44,011 nucleotides of DNA, from positions 1 to 44,011 of the forward strand of contig WHTG01000005.1 in NCBI GenBank assembly GCA_009377835.1, given 5' to 3'. The DNA is from Nitriliruptorales bacterium (GTDB lineage: Bacteria > Actinomycetota > Nitriliruptoria > Euzebyales > Egibacteraceae). The notes under the pieces are model-generated. The model saw only the letters and a list, made by a program, of their open reading frames with translations. It searched no databases and was not told the origin of the DNA. This document shows, piece by piece, positions 25,896 to 34,354 of the stretch; position 1 is the first letter of the stretch; each line of letters begins with the position of its first letter. A program made the translations under genes and the position numbers.

Positions 25896-27562
25896 CACGC
25901 AGCCTTCCCGAGCAGTGCCCGGCGCAGCACCGGGAATGGTGGCGTGCCCTGGGCGAGCACGTCCGCATGGAACGTGGCGGCGTCAAACGCGGCGCCGTGC
26001 TTGCGCTCGACGTCACGCCGCAGATCGTTCATCTCCTCGCCGCCGACGAAGTACGTCGACAGCTGCCCCGCGGTCGTCTTTGCCCGGATGAGCTTCGCCT
26101 GCGCCTCGGCGTGCTCCTGGTACGCCTGGTCAACCATCAGGGTCATCGCGTCGTCGTCGGACCAGCCCCGAACGTGCAGCCCCTGGTCGAGCAGTGCGTT
26201 GGCGATCGACCGAAGGGACATCTTCGCGCTGATCAGCCGCATGCGGTCACCGTTGGCCGTCATCACCTCACCGAAGCCGCCGTCGACCAGTTGGCGCTCC
26301 ACGTAGCACGCCCAGCCCTCGGCGAACGCCGAGTTCCACAACACGCGGCGCAGCAGGCGCGGATGGCGCTGCGCCGCAGCGAGCTGCACGTAGTGGCCGG
26401 GATACGCCTCGTGGATACCAACCGACCGCAGGGCGTACGCGTTGTACTCGCGCAGGAACGATTGTGCCTGCACATCGTCCCAGGACTCGGGAATCGGCGA
26501 CAGGTAGTACGTGTGGGCGGCCGCCGTCTCCAGTAGGGGTGCGGGGACGATGTAGGCCACCGCCGCGCCCTGCATGAACGGCGGCACCTCCTCCACGCGC
26601 AACGCGTCCGGTTCCGGCAACTCGAACTGGCCGGACTGGCGCACGAACTGCTTGACATCGCTCAGCACTGCACGGGCGTCGGGAACCAGTGAAGTGCGTG
26701 GGGAGTGGTCGGCGGATGCGACCGCCACACCTGCGCGGATCAGCTCGTGACCACCCAGTCCCGTGGCGTCCCCGCCGAGCACCGATCGGGCGAGTTCCAC
26801 CAGTTCGTCATGACCGGCACTCAATTGCGACTCTGCCCGCTTCCACAGCTCGTCCGCGGGCATGCGCACCCCCAGCGCCAGACGCAGCGCGTCCGCCCAC
26901 AGTTCGCCGCCCAGACGCCAGTCCGGGGCGGGTTCCTCGCGCTCCTCCAGCCATGCGCCGAACGACTTGCACGCATCGACCGCCGCGGTTGCGCCCTCAG
27001 CAGCGTCGGGCGCGAATCGCGGCAGCACATCGCCGAACAACGACGTCGCGCCCGGGAGGCGCAGCAGCGTCAATTCTCGGTGCGGCTGCGGCACCTCGAT
27101 CAGGTTCCGCCGCGCCTGGTCCAGAAGCCGGGGCACCTGCGCAACCCGCGCCCCGGCAGCGGCAGCACGCGGCGCGGCGGGTAGGTCGTCACGGCGCACC
27201 AACTCGTGCACCGACTGGGTGGCGAGGCCCAGGTAGAAGAGGGGGTCGCGCTCGTGGGCCCGCTGCAATCCAAGCTCGAACCGGATTCCGTCCAGCGCGT
27301 CGCCCAGCAGCAGTACGTCCCCACCGGTCTCGTCGTCGCACTCGTCCACGTCGATTCCGTCCAGCTCCTGGCGCAACTGGTCAACCCGGCGCAGCCGCCT
27401 GTCCGCTTCGCCCGGTGCCCAGTCGTCAAGCTCGGCGTCACGGCTGTGGTCCCCCACCTGAGTGGCGGCGACCGGCGAGGACTCGACGAGATAGGCAAGC
27501 AGCTGCGCGAAGACCTGCTCGACACGCACCGACGGGGCGGTGTCCTGACGGGGTGCATCCAA
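25895..27562 (-). CDS. DUF885 family metallopeptidase-like protein
   Basis: A 555-residue protein of the DUF885 family, related in fold to zinc carboxypeptidase-type M32/M3 enzymes. The probable metal site is HEAYPGH at residues 384-390, where the two His flank Glu as in an HExxxxH motif, with a second Glu in the following SAFAEGWACYVERQLV segment. Other family segments are YYLSPIPESWDDVQAQSFLR and the C-terminal YFVGGEEMNDLRRDVE. Family members include presumed lipoproteins, but here no signal peptide is seen, so it is likely cytoplasmic. The start is TTG 27562, 7 bases after a weak -10 box. Its substrate is unknown. Confidence 0.85.
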   Translation of the reverse strand: MDAPRQDTAPSVRVEQVFAQLLAYLVESSPVAATQVGDHSRDAELDDWAPGEADRRLRRVDQLRQELDGIDVDECDDETGGDVLLLGDALDGIRFELGLQRAHERDPLFYLGLATQSVHELVRRDDLPAAPRAAAAGARVAQVPRLLDQARRNLIEVPQPHRELTLLRLPGATSLFGDVLPRFAPDAAEGATAAVDACKSFGAWLEEREEPAPDWRLGGELWADALRLALGVRMPADELWKRAESQLSAGHDELVELARSVLGGDATGLGGHELIRAGVAVASADHSPRTSLVPDARAVLSDVKQFVRQSGQFELPEPDALRVEEVPPFMQGAAVAYIVPAPLLETAAAHTYYLSPIPESWDDVQAQSFLREYNAYALRSVGIHEAYPGHYVQLAAAQRHPRLLRRVLWNSAFAEGWACYVERQLVDGGFGEVMTANGDRMRLISAKMSLRSIANALLDQGLHVRGWSDDDAMTLMVDQAYQEHAEAQAKLIRAKTTAGQLSTYFVGGEEMNDLRRDVERKHGAAFDAATFHADVLAQGTPPFPVLRRALLGKAA

Positions 27563-27569
27563 GGCCGGA

Positions 27570-27616
27570 AATCCTCGACTGGTAGGGTTGAACGGACAAC
27601 CTCAAGACCTTACTCC
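27570..27616. promoter_or_regulatory. divergent promoter region between DUF885 and RNA helicase genes
   Basis: Plus strand: TTGAAC (27588-27593), 17 bases, then TACTCC (27611-27616), giving the helicase a leader of about 40 bases. Minus strand: TTGTCC (27599-27594), 18 bases, then AGGATT (27575-27570), 7 bases before the TTG start. The -35 boxes overlap within an inverted repeat GGTTG-N6-CAACC (27586-27601), a candidate shared operator. Confidence 0.4.
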
Positions 27617-27663
27617 GCTGTGGTCGCCTTTCTTCCAGGCCAGGTGGAGATCGGAACATTCGC

Positions 27664-29472
27664 TTGACTGACACCACGGCACCCGCTGCCACGCCCGCTC
27701 TCAAGACCTTCGCCGACCTGGACGTGGACAGCCGCATCTGCGCCGCGCTGACCGCCGCCGGCATCGACAACCCCTTCCCGATCCAGGAGCTGACGCTCCC
27801 GCTGGCACTGACCGGAGCCGATCTCATCGGACAAGCGCGCACCGGCACGGGCAAGACGCTCGCCTTCGGGATCCCACTCCTGCAGCGCGCCCTCAAACGC
27901 GACGGCCCGCATCCCTCCGCGCTGGTGATCGTCCCGACACGGGAACTGTGCCTGCAGGTGCGCGACGACCTGGCCGCCGCCGCCGCGCGCACCGACGTCC
28001 AGGTCGTAGCCGTCTACGGCGGCAAGTCCATCGACGTCCAGGTAGACGCGCTGGAAAAGGGCACCGAGGTGGTCGTCGGCACGCCAGGTCGGCTGCTGGA
28101 CCTGCTGCGCCGAGGCTCATTGATCCTGTCAGGTGTGTCTGCGCTCGTGCTCGACGAGGCCGACGAGATGCTCGACCTGGGGTTCCTTCCCGACGTGGAG
28201 CAGCTCATCCAGGCGACAGCCGAGCAGCGGCAGACGCTGCTGTTTTCGGCGACCATGCCGTCGGCCGTCGTCGCGCTCGCACGCCGCTACATGAACAAGC
28301 CGACCTTCATGCGCGCGGACGTCGAGGAGGTCCGGATCGGCCCCGACACCGTGCAGCATTTCTTCTCGTGCCACCGGATGGACAAGCCCGCGGTGCTGGC
28401 GCGTATCCTGCAGTCGCCCGAGCGCGGCCTGTGCGTCGTGTTCAGCCGCACGAAGCGCATGGCGGACGTGCTCGTCGAGGAGCTGCGGGCACAAGGTGTG
28501 AACGCGGCGGCGATCCATTCCGATCTGCGGCAGGACGCGCGCGAGCGGGCGCTGCGTTCCTTCCGGACCGGCAAGACCGACGTCCTGGTCGCGACCGAGG
28601 TCGCGGCGCGTGGGCTGGACATCACGGACGTGACGCACGTCGTGAACTACGACTGCCCCGACGACGAGAAGATGTACTTGCATCGCATCGGCCGCACGGG
28701 ACGGGCGGGGGCAGCGGGAATCGCCGTGACCCTGGCGGTGTGGAACGAACTCGCACGCCTGGAGATGATCAAGAAGGCGCTGGGCATCACCGATCCGACG
28801 CACGAGGTGTTCTCCACGTCACCGATCCTCGAGGAACTGTTCAACCTCCCGCCGCACGACACAGCCCGGCGCGCGCAGCCCGCGCTGCGCGGCGAGGAGG
28901 CGGACGAGACGCCGTCGGCGGCCGACGCTGCAGCTCGGCAGCCAGCGACCGCGCGGCGTACGGGGCGCCGGCGGGCGCGCGGATCCCGCAGGACCCAGGC
29001 GAGTGCAGCCGCACCGCAGGCGGAGACACGCGTCGCAGCGGCCGAAATTTCTGAAGTCACCGAGGCCATCGGCGCTGACTCGGCCGTTCGCGCACCTATC
29101 GACACAGAACCTCCGGCGGATGCGGCCTCGGCGGGCGTTGTCCGCCGCGTGCGCACCCGTCGCCGCAGCGGCACCTCGCGTCCGCCGGCGGCCCCGCCCT
29201 CACGACCGCAGACGAGCGAGGAGGAACCGCAGCCGGCACGACGTTCGAAGCCGTCGGCCCAGGAAGCGGCACCAGCGGCCGCCGATGAGGAGTCGCCCGC
29301 CGCGCGACGCTCCGGCCGGCGCGACGGCCGGCGGTCGCGGGAACGCAACACGGTGCGCTCGTCGGACCGACGCCCGCCCGACCGGCGCACGGCTCCGGTG
29401 GACACGGAGGCGGCCCGCGGCAGCGGGCGCCCACGCCTCGCACGGCCGTTGGTGATTTCCTACTTGCCCTGA
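27664..29472 (+). CDS. DEAD-box ATP-dependent RNA helicase with long charged tail
   Basis: A 602-residue protein. The helicase core (about residues 10-390) shows the Q motif (PFPIQELTLP), Walker A TGTGKT, PTRELCLQV, TPGRLLDLL, the DEAD box in LVLDEADEMLDLGF (about residue 164), SAT, ARGLDI and HRIGRTGRAG. The last about 200 residues form a low-complexity tail rich in Ala, Arg, Pro and Glu, with RRRSG- and RRSGRRDGR-like basic patches suited to RNA binding. It probably acts in RNA unwinding, decay or ribosome assembly. The start is TTG 27664, with no clear ribosome site close by. Confidence 0.92.
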   Translation: MTDTTAPAATPALKTFADLDVDSRICAALTAAGIDNPFPIQELTLPLALTGADLIGQARTGTGKTLAFGIPLLQRALKRDGPHPSALVIVPTRELCLQVRDDLAAAAARTDVQVVAVYGGKSIDVQVDALEKGTEVVVGTPGRLLDLLRRGSLILSGVSALVLDEADEMLDLGFLPDVEQLIQATAEQRQTLLFSATMPSAVVALARRYMNKPTFMRADVEEVRIGPDTVQHFFSCHRMDKPAVLARILQSPERGLCVVFSRTKRMADVLVEELRAQGVNAAAIHSDLRQDARERALRSFRTGKTDVLVATEVAARGLDITDVTHVVNYDCPDDEKMYLHRIGRTGRAGAAGIAVTLAVWNELARLEMIKKALGITDPTHEVFSTSPILEELFNLPPHDTARRAQPALRGEEADETPSAADAAARQPATARRTGRRRARGSRRTQASAAAPQAETRVAAAEISEVTEAIGADSAVRAPIDTEPPADAASAGVVRRVRTRRRSGTSRPPAAPPSRPQTSEEEPQPARRSKPSAQEAAPAAADEESPAARRSGRRDGRRSRERNTVRSSDRRPPDRRTAPVDTEAARGSGRPRLARPLVISYLP

Positions 29473-29525
29473 TGCACCTCTGCCTCGGCGAAGACGTCGG
29501 CGAGAATGGTGCCGCCGGCCGACCT

Positions 29526-29539
29526 CGACGCTAGCGTCG
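29526..29539. promoter_or_regulatory. 14-bp perfect palindrome upstream of the ABC operon
   Basis: CGACGCTAGCGTCG is a perfect palindrome 68 bases before the ATP-binding protein's start codon, in the 135-base gap after the helicase gene. It could be a regulator's operator; no -10 box in a convincing position was found. Confidence 0.35.
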
Positions 29540-29564
29540 TGGGTGGCGGCGGGATGCATGAGTC

Positions 29565-29592
29565 GGGCAGACGTGGCGGGGCAGACGTGGCG
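29565..29592 (+). repeat. two tandem copies of a 14-bp sequence
   Basis: GGGCAGACGTGGCG occurs twice without spacing (29565-29578 and 29579-29592), followed by the AGGAGGGG ribosome site of the ABC gene. It may be a slippage duplication in the leader. Confidence 0.7.
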
Positions 29593-29607
29593 GAGCAAGG
29601 AGGGGGC

Positions 29608-30351
29608 ATGGAGCAGGCCGAAACGCGTGATGACATCCTCGTTGCCTGCGGCGTGCGGAAGATCTACCGCACGGGCGCGCTGGAGGTCGAGGCGCTGCGG
29701 CGGGTGGACCTGACCGTCACGCGCGGCGAGTTCGTCGCGGTGATGGGTCCGTCGGGCTCCGGGAAGACGACGCTGCTCAACTGCCTGTCGGGGCTGGACG
29801 ACATCGACGAGGGAACCGTTGCCGTCGAGGGGCAGGACCTGCACGCAATGCGAGACGGCGCTCGTACAGCCCACCGCGCCCGCCGCATGGGCTTCATCTT
29901 CCAGGCGTTCAACCTCATCCCGGTGCTCTCCGCGGTGGAGAATGTCGAGTTGCCGCTGCTGCTGAACAGTTTCTCGTCGAAGGACGCGCGCCGGCGGGCG
30001 CAGGACGTCCTCGACCGCGTCGGGTTGTCCCACCGCTACGACCACCGGCCCACGGAACTGTCGGGAGGCGAGCAGCAGCGGGTGACTGTCGCGCGCGCGC
30101 TGGCGATCGAGCCGGCGCTGGTGTGGGCGGACGAACCCACCGGCAACCTCGACACCCAGACCGCGGACAACGTGCTGGAGCTGCTGTCCGAACTGCACAG
30201 CGAGGGCTTGACGCTCATCCTCGTGACCCACGATCCCGCGATCGGCGGGTCTGCGCAGCGGCTCATCGCGATGACGGACGGGGCGATCGTCAGCGACCGG
30301 CGGCTGGGTGACGAGGACCTGCCGTATCACCAGCCGGCGCAGCGCTCATGA
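29608..30351 (+). CDS. ABC transporter ATP-binding protein (MacB/LolD type)
   Basis: A 247-residue ATPase with Walker A GPSGSGKTT, Q-loop FIFQAFNLIPVLSAVENVEL, signature LSGGEQQR, Walker B ALVWADEPTGNLD and H-loop LVTHDP. The NLIPVLSAVENV and PTGNLD wording is typical of ATPases that pair with FtsX-type permeases (MacB/LolD group). The ATG at 29608 follows a strong AGGAGGGG; the frame is open upstream but carries repeats. The permease gene starts inside its stop codon (ATGA). Confidence 0.95.
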   Translation: MEQAETRDDILVACGVRKIYRTGALEVEALRRVDLTVTRGEFVAVMGPSGSGKTTLLNCLSGLDDIDEGTVAVEGQDLHAMRDGARTAHRARRMGFIFQAFNLIPVLSAVENVELPLLLNSFSSKDARRRAQDVLDRVGLSHRYDHRPTELSGGEQQRVTVARALAIEPALVWADEPTGNLDTQTADNVLELLSELHSEGLTLILVTHDPAIGGSAQRLIAMTDGAIVSDRRLGDEDLPYHQPAQRS

Positions 30352-33224
30352 CCGCACTGGCTGCTGCCGCGGGGATCGTCCTCGCGGTAGTCGTGTTCAT
30401 CGCTGTGCGGCGCAGGTCGCTTGCCAGGATCGCGCTGCGCTCTCCGGCGCGACGCCTGGGCGAAAGCGCGCTGGTGATCCTCGGGTCGTTGCTCGGGACC
30501 GCGATCATCACCGGGTCATTGATCGTCGGCGACACGCTCAACGCGTCGCTGCGCGCGATCGGTGAAACCTCACTCGGCCCCACGGACCTGATGGTCCGCA
30601 CCGCGGACGACGACGCGGGCGAACGGACGCTCGACGCGCTTGACGGGTTCTCCTCCGACGACGTGGACGGGATCCTGCCGATTCGCGCCGCCACCGCCCC
30701 GGTCGCGACGCCATCCACGGCGGACCGCCTCGCCCACCCGACGACGACGCTGATCGAAGTCGATTTCGCTCAGGCGGGGGCGTTCGGCGGAGCGCCCACC
30801 GCCACCGGAATCAGCGGTGCGACCCCGCCTGACGGCCATACGGTCATCAGCGAGAACCTCGCCGCCGATCTCGACGTCGAGGTGGGCGACACGATCGTCG
30901 CCTACACGTACGGGCAGACGACGGAGTTCATCGTCGACGCGACGCTGCCGCGCGTGGGCCTGGCCGGCCTCGACGTGGGGCGCAACCCGCTGAGCTTGGA
31001 ATTCCCGCGTAACGCGTTTGTCGCCCCGGGGACACTGGACGACCTGGCGGGGGCAGTCCCGCCCGAGGCGGCCGGGACGGCGCAGCCGCCGCGGGACGTC
31101 GTACTCGTCTCCGCCACCGGCGGTGTCTATACCGGTGTCGACCGTACGGGGGTCGTGACCACCCAGCTACGGGACGCGTTGCGTGGCATCGCGGGCGTCG
31201 ACGTGGAGCCTGTGAAACGCGATGTCCTCGACGACGCCGAGGAGCAGGGCGACTCGTTCCGCGAACTGTTCATCACCGTTGGGTCATTCGCGGTGATTGC
31301 GGGCGTGCTGCTGCTGGTGAACATTTTCGTGATGCTGGCCGAGGAGCGGAAGTCCGAACTCGGGGTGCTCCGTGCGGTCGGATTGAAGCGGCGCGATCTC
31401 GTCCGCATTTTCGTCATCGAGGGCTCGCTGTACGCGGTCGCCGCCGCCGTGCTGGGTGCGCTGCTCGGGATCGTCGTCGGGCGGATCATCATCATCGTGA
31501 CGAGCGGCATCTTCGAGTCGTTCGGCGACCTGAGCCTGACATTCAGCGCGCCGGCCTCGAGCATCGTCACGGGCGGGCTCGTCGGGTTCCTCATCGCGAT
31601 GATGACGATCATCGGCACGAGCCTGCGCAACAGCCGCCTGAACATCATCCGCGCGATTCGCGACCTCCCGGAGCCGGCGGGTCGGCGGCCGCGGTTGATC
31701 GTCACGGTCCTGCAGGTGCTCGCGCTGGTCGCGTTCGCGGGCCTGGTTGCGGTGTCGATCCGCAACGAGGATCTCATGGGTGGGCTGGCCTTCCCCGCGC
31801 TGGCGGGGCTCGCGCTGGCCTCGCTGCTCAGCCGGGTGTGGCCGCGGCGAATCGTCGTGTCCGTCATTGCCGTGGGCGTGCTGGTGTGGGCGATCTTCGC
31901 CGAGGAGTTCGCGACATTCTCCGGCGGCGACGTGAACGTGTTCATCGTCCAGGGCGTTGTGCTGACCGCAGCGGCCGTGGCGCTGGCGAGTCAGAACCAG
32001 GAGACGATCGGTGCGGCCATCCGCCGTGTCGGCGGTAACAGCAGCCTGGTTGCCCGTATCGGGTTGGCCTACCCACTCGCGCGGCGGTTCCGCACGAGCA
32101 TGACGCTGGCGATGTACAGCCTGGTCGTGTTCACCCTTGTGTTCATCTCGGTGCTGTCGCACATCCTGGGCAGCCTCACGGACAAGACCATCGCCGATGA
32201 GGGCGGCGGCTACGACATCCTGGCGTCCGTGTCGCCGACGAATCCCGTTTCACAGTCGCAGCTGAAGCAGGTCGCCGGGGTTTCGGACGTCGCGACGATG
32301 ACCGTGGGGCAGGCCCAGTACAGGCGGCCGTTCGACGACGACTTCTCGGTCTGGGGGATCGGCGGGGTCGGCGAGGAACTGGTCGACGGTGGCCCGCCGG
32401 CGCTGAACGAATGGGCGCCGGAGTACGCCGACGCCGACGCGGCGTGGCGTGGGGTGCTCGACGATCCGTCGCTGATGATCGCGGATGCGTTCTTCCTGCA
32501 GGGCGGCGGCGGGCCGCCGGAGGAGAACGTCAAGGTCGGCGATGTCATCGAGATCCGCGACCCGACGACAGGCGAGGTCAGCGAGCGCACTGTGGCAGCG
32601 CTGGCCGCGGCCGGGCAATCGCTGACGGCCTGGATGTCCGAGGAATCGGTGGCCGACGCCGTGGTGCAGGTCGCGCCCACGCGCGTGTACGTCGCCGTCG
32701 ACGAGGACGCGGATGCGACGGAGGTCGCGCTGCGCCTGCAGGGCGAGTTCATCGTCAACGGCATGCAGGCGGACAGCTTCCGCGACATAGCCGTCGAACA
32801 GACACGTGTGAACACGCAGTTCTTCAGGCTGATGCAGGGGTTTCTCGCGTTGGGTCTGGTCGTCGGCATCGCCGGCTTGGGCGTGATCATGGTCCGCGCC
32901 GTGCGGGAGCGGCGGCGCGACATCGGCATGCTGCGCAGTCTCGGGATGCAAGGCCGCAAGGTGCGCAGCGCCTTCCTCCTGGAGAGTGGGTTCGTCGCGT
33001 TCGAGGGGATGATCATCGGGACGGCGCTCTCACTGGTGACCAGCTATCAACTGGTGCTCAAGTCCGACATCTTCGGAGAGCTCGACGTACCGTTCTCGGT
33101 GCCCTGGTTGCAGCTGGGAACGCTGTTGGGGATCGCGTTGCTGGCCTCGCTGCTCGCCACCGCCGGCCCGGCGCAGCAGGCGGCCAAAATCAAACCCGCC
33201 GTCGCCCTCCGCATCGCCGACTGA
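30348..33224 (+). CDS. FtsX-like ABC transporter permease with two FtsX domains
   Basis: A 958-residue membrane protein. It has an N-terminal membrane helix (residues 1-20) and a second at about 45-65, a large extracytoplasmic domain, a membrane cluster at about 305-430, further helices at about 450-560 and 580-610, a second extracytoplasmic domain, and three C-terminal helices (about 825-955). The FtsX signatures MLAEERKSELGVLRAVGLKR and VRAVRERRRDIGMLRSLGMQ each mark one permease domain. Such proteins couple ATP hydrolysis in the cytoplasm to movement of lipoproteins, peptides or lipids outside the membrane, as mechanotransmitters. Substrate unknown. It is translationally coupled to the ATPase. 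Confidence 0.93.
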   Translation: MTALAAAAGIVLAVVVFIAVRRRSLARIALRSPARRLGESALVILGSLLGTAIITGSLIVGDTLNASLRAIGETSLGPTDLMVRTADDDAGERTLDALDGFSSDDVDGILPIRAATAPVATPSTADRLAHPTTTLIEVDFAQAGAFGGAPTATGISGATPPDGHTVISENLAADLDVEVGDTIVAYTYGQTTEFIVDATLPRVGLAGLDVGRNPLSLEFPRNAFVAPGTLDDLAGAVPPEAAGTAQPPRDVVLVSATGGVYTGVDRTGVVTTQLRDALRGIAGVDVEPVKRDVLDDAEEQGDSFRELFITVGSFAVIAGVLLLVNIFVMLAEERKSELGVLRAVGLKRRDLVRIFVIEGSLYAVAAAVLGALLGIVVGRIIIIVTSGIFESFGDLSLTFSAPASSIVTGGLVGFLIAMMTIIGTSLRNSRLNIIRAIRDLPEPAGRRPRLIVTVLQVLALVAFAGLVAVSIRNEDLMGGLAFPALAGLALASLLSRVWPRRIVVSVIAVGVLVWAIFAEEFATFSGGDVNVFIVQGVVLTAAAVALASQNQETIGAAIRRVGGNSSLVARIGLAYPLARRFRTSMTLAMYSLVVFTLVFISVLSHILGSLTDKTIADEGGGYDILASVSPTNPVSQSQLKQVAGVSDVATMTVGQAQYRRPFDDDFSVWGIGGVGEELVDGGPPALNEWAPEYADADAAWRGVLDDPSLMIADAFFLQGGGGPPEENVKVGDVIEIRDPTTGEVSERTVAALAAAGQSLTAWMSEESVADAVVQVAPTRVYVAVDEDADATEVALRLQGEFIVNGMQADSFRDIAVEQTRVNTQFFRLMQGFLALGLVVGIAGLGVIMVRAVRERRRDIGMLRSLGMQGRKVRSAFLLESGFVAFEGMIIGTALSLVTSYQLVLKSDIFGELDVPFSVPWLQLGTLLGIALLASLLATAGPAQQAAKIKPAVALRIAD

Positions 33225-33232
33225 TTACCCAA

Positions 33233-33290
33233 ATCCGAAGATCTTCGGGTGCGCTTCCTTGAGAACACCGATCCGAAGATCTTCGGGTTT
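33233..33290. terminator. two identical palindromes between convergent genes
   Basis: ATCCGAAGATCTTCGGGT occurs at 33233-33250 and again at 33271-33288. Each contains the perfect 14-bp palindrome CCGAAGATCTTCGG, able to form a 5-bp stem with a GATC loop. The copies lie between the ends of the convergent permease and inositol phosphatase genes. The second is followed by GTTTGT in the plus direction and the first by ATTTGG in the minus direction, so each may stop one of the two transcripts. Confidence 0.5.
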
Positions 33291-33293
33291 GTG

Positions 33294-34073
33294 TCACGTT
33301 TGTCGCGCCTGGTGGAGGGCGCCGCACAGCGGGTCGATCAGCGCCCGGCCGGCGGCGACGATGCCGTCGCCGTACGTGCGCACTGCCGCACCGGCTTCCG
33401 CCGCGATCAACGCGCCCGCCGCCCTGTCCCAGATCGCGGTGGTGTCCTCGTAGTACGCGTCGACCATCCCGCCGGCGACCATGCACAGGTCGAGGGCGGC
33501 AGACCCCAAGCGTCTAACGTCGCGGACCTGCGGCAGCAACGACGCGAGCACCGCTGCCTGACGGCGTCTGTCGCCGGCGTCGTAGGAGAAGCCCGTGGCG
33601 ACCAGGGCCCGTTCCAGTGGCACCGGGTCGTTCACGGTCAAGCGGACCCCGTCGAGGAACGACCCTGCGCCGCGCACGGCCGAGTAGACCGCTCCGGTCA
33701 GCGGCTGGTGGACAACACCGACGACGGCACCGTCGTCATCGGCGCAGGCGATGCTGATCGACCAGGCGGGAATGCCGTACAGGTAGTTCACGGTGCCGTC
33801 GAGGGGGTCGACGATCCAGCGCAGGCCGCTGGCGCCCTCTCGGTCGGCGCCCTCCTCACCCAGGATCCCGTCCTGCGGGCGCTCGGCGAGCAAGGCCGTC
33901 GTGATCAGGCGTTCCGACGCCTGATCCGCCTCGCTGACAGGGTCTGTGGCGGTGGTCTTGTACGTGACCTTCCCAGCGTCGCCCCGGCGGTCCGCCAGCG
34001 CGGCGCCGGCCTGGTGCGCCATGCGGAGCGCGAGGTCGAGGAGTTCGGCAGTCACACCAAAACGCGCAGCCAT
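33294..34073 (-). CDS. inositol monophosphatase family protein
   Basis: A 259-residue Mg-dependent phosphatase of the IMPase family. Metal ligands are visible in GEEGAD, in WIVDPLDGTVNY (the family's DPLDGT signature) and in WDRAAGALIAAEAGA near the end. Substrates in the family include inositol, histidinol or fructose phosphates and PAP, and cannot be told here. ATG 34073 lies 22 bases inside the end of the upstream zinc-ribbon gene, so the genes are cotranscribed. It is the last gene of the parA operon and ends next to the paired palindromes. Confidence 0.92.
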   Translation of the reverse strand: MAARFGVTAELLDLALRMAHQAGAALADRRGDAGKVTYKTTATDPVSEADQASERLITTALLAERPQDGILGEEGADREGASGLRWIVDPLDGTVNYLYGIPAWSISIACADDDGAVVGVVHQPLTGAVYSAVRGAGSFLDGVRLTVNDPVPLERALVATGFSYDAGDRRRQAAVLASLLPQVRDVRRLGSAALDLCMVAGGMVDAYYEDTTAIWDRAAGALIAAEAGAAVRTYGDGIVAAGRALIDPLCGALHQARQT

Positions 34074-34354
34074 GACCTGGCGCCGCACGCCGGACACACA
34101 GCGAACACGGGGTGGTCCCTCCACGGAGCCAGCAGGAACAGCGGCACCGCCATCCGCACCGCGGTGCGGCCATCGACACGGGTGGTGTTCCCACAGCGGC
34201 TGCAGTGGACCCTGAAGCCCTCCGGCGGCCCCACTTTCGCAGTGTGCACGGCCCGGTCGACGCCGGTGAACAGCGCCGCCCGGCCCACCGGGTCCTGTGG
34301 CTGCTCGCGCCGCGCCCATACGTCGGGCGCCTTGATCCGGTCGAATTCGCTCAC
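34052..34354 (-). CDS. hypothetical protein with a C-terminal zinc ribbon
   Basis: A 100-residue protein not recognised as a named family. Two CxxC knuckles, HCSRCGN (about residue 51) and VCPACGA (about residue 86), frame a strand pair and should bind one zinc ion. The region between them is hydrophobic and aromatic (VRMAVPLFLLAPWRDHPVF). GTG 34354 overlaps the parA stop (GTGA), and its own end overlaps the phosphatase start by 22 bases. The compact overlap supports a real gene. It may bind nucleic acid or protein. Confidence 0.7.
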   Translation of the reverse strand: MSEFDRIKAPDVWARREQPQDPVGRAALFTGVDRAVHTAKVGPPEGFRVHCSRCGNTTRVDGRTAVRMAVPLFLLAPWRDHPVFAVCPACGARSWLRVLV

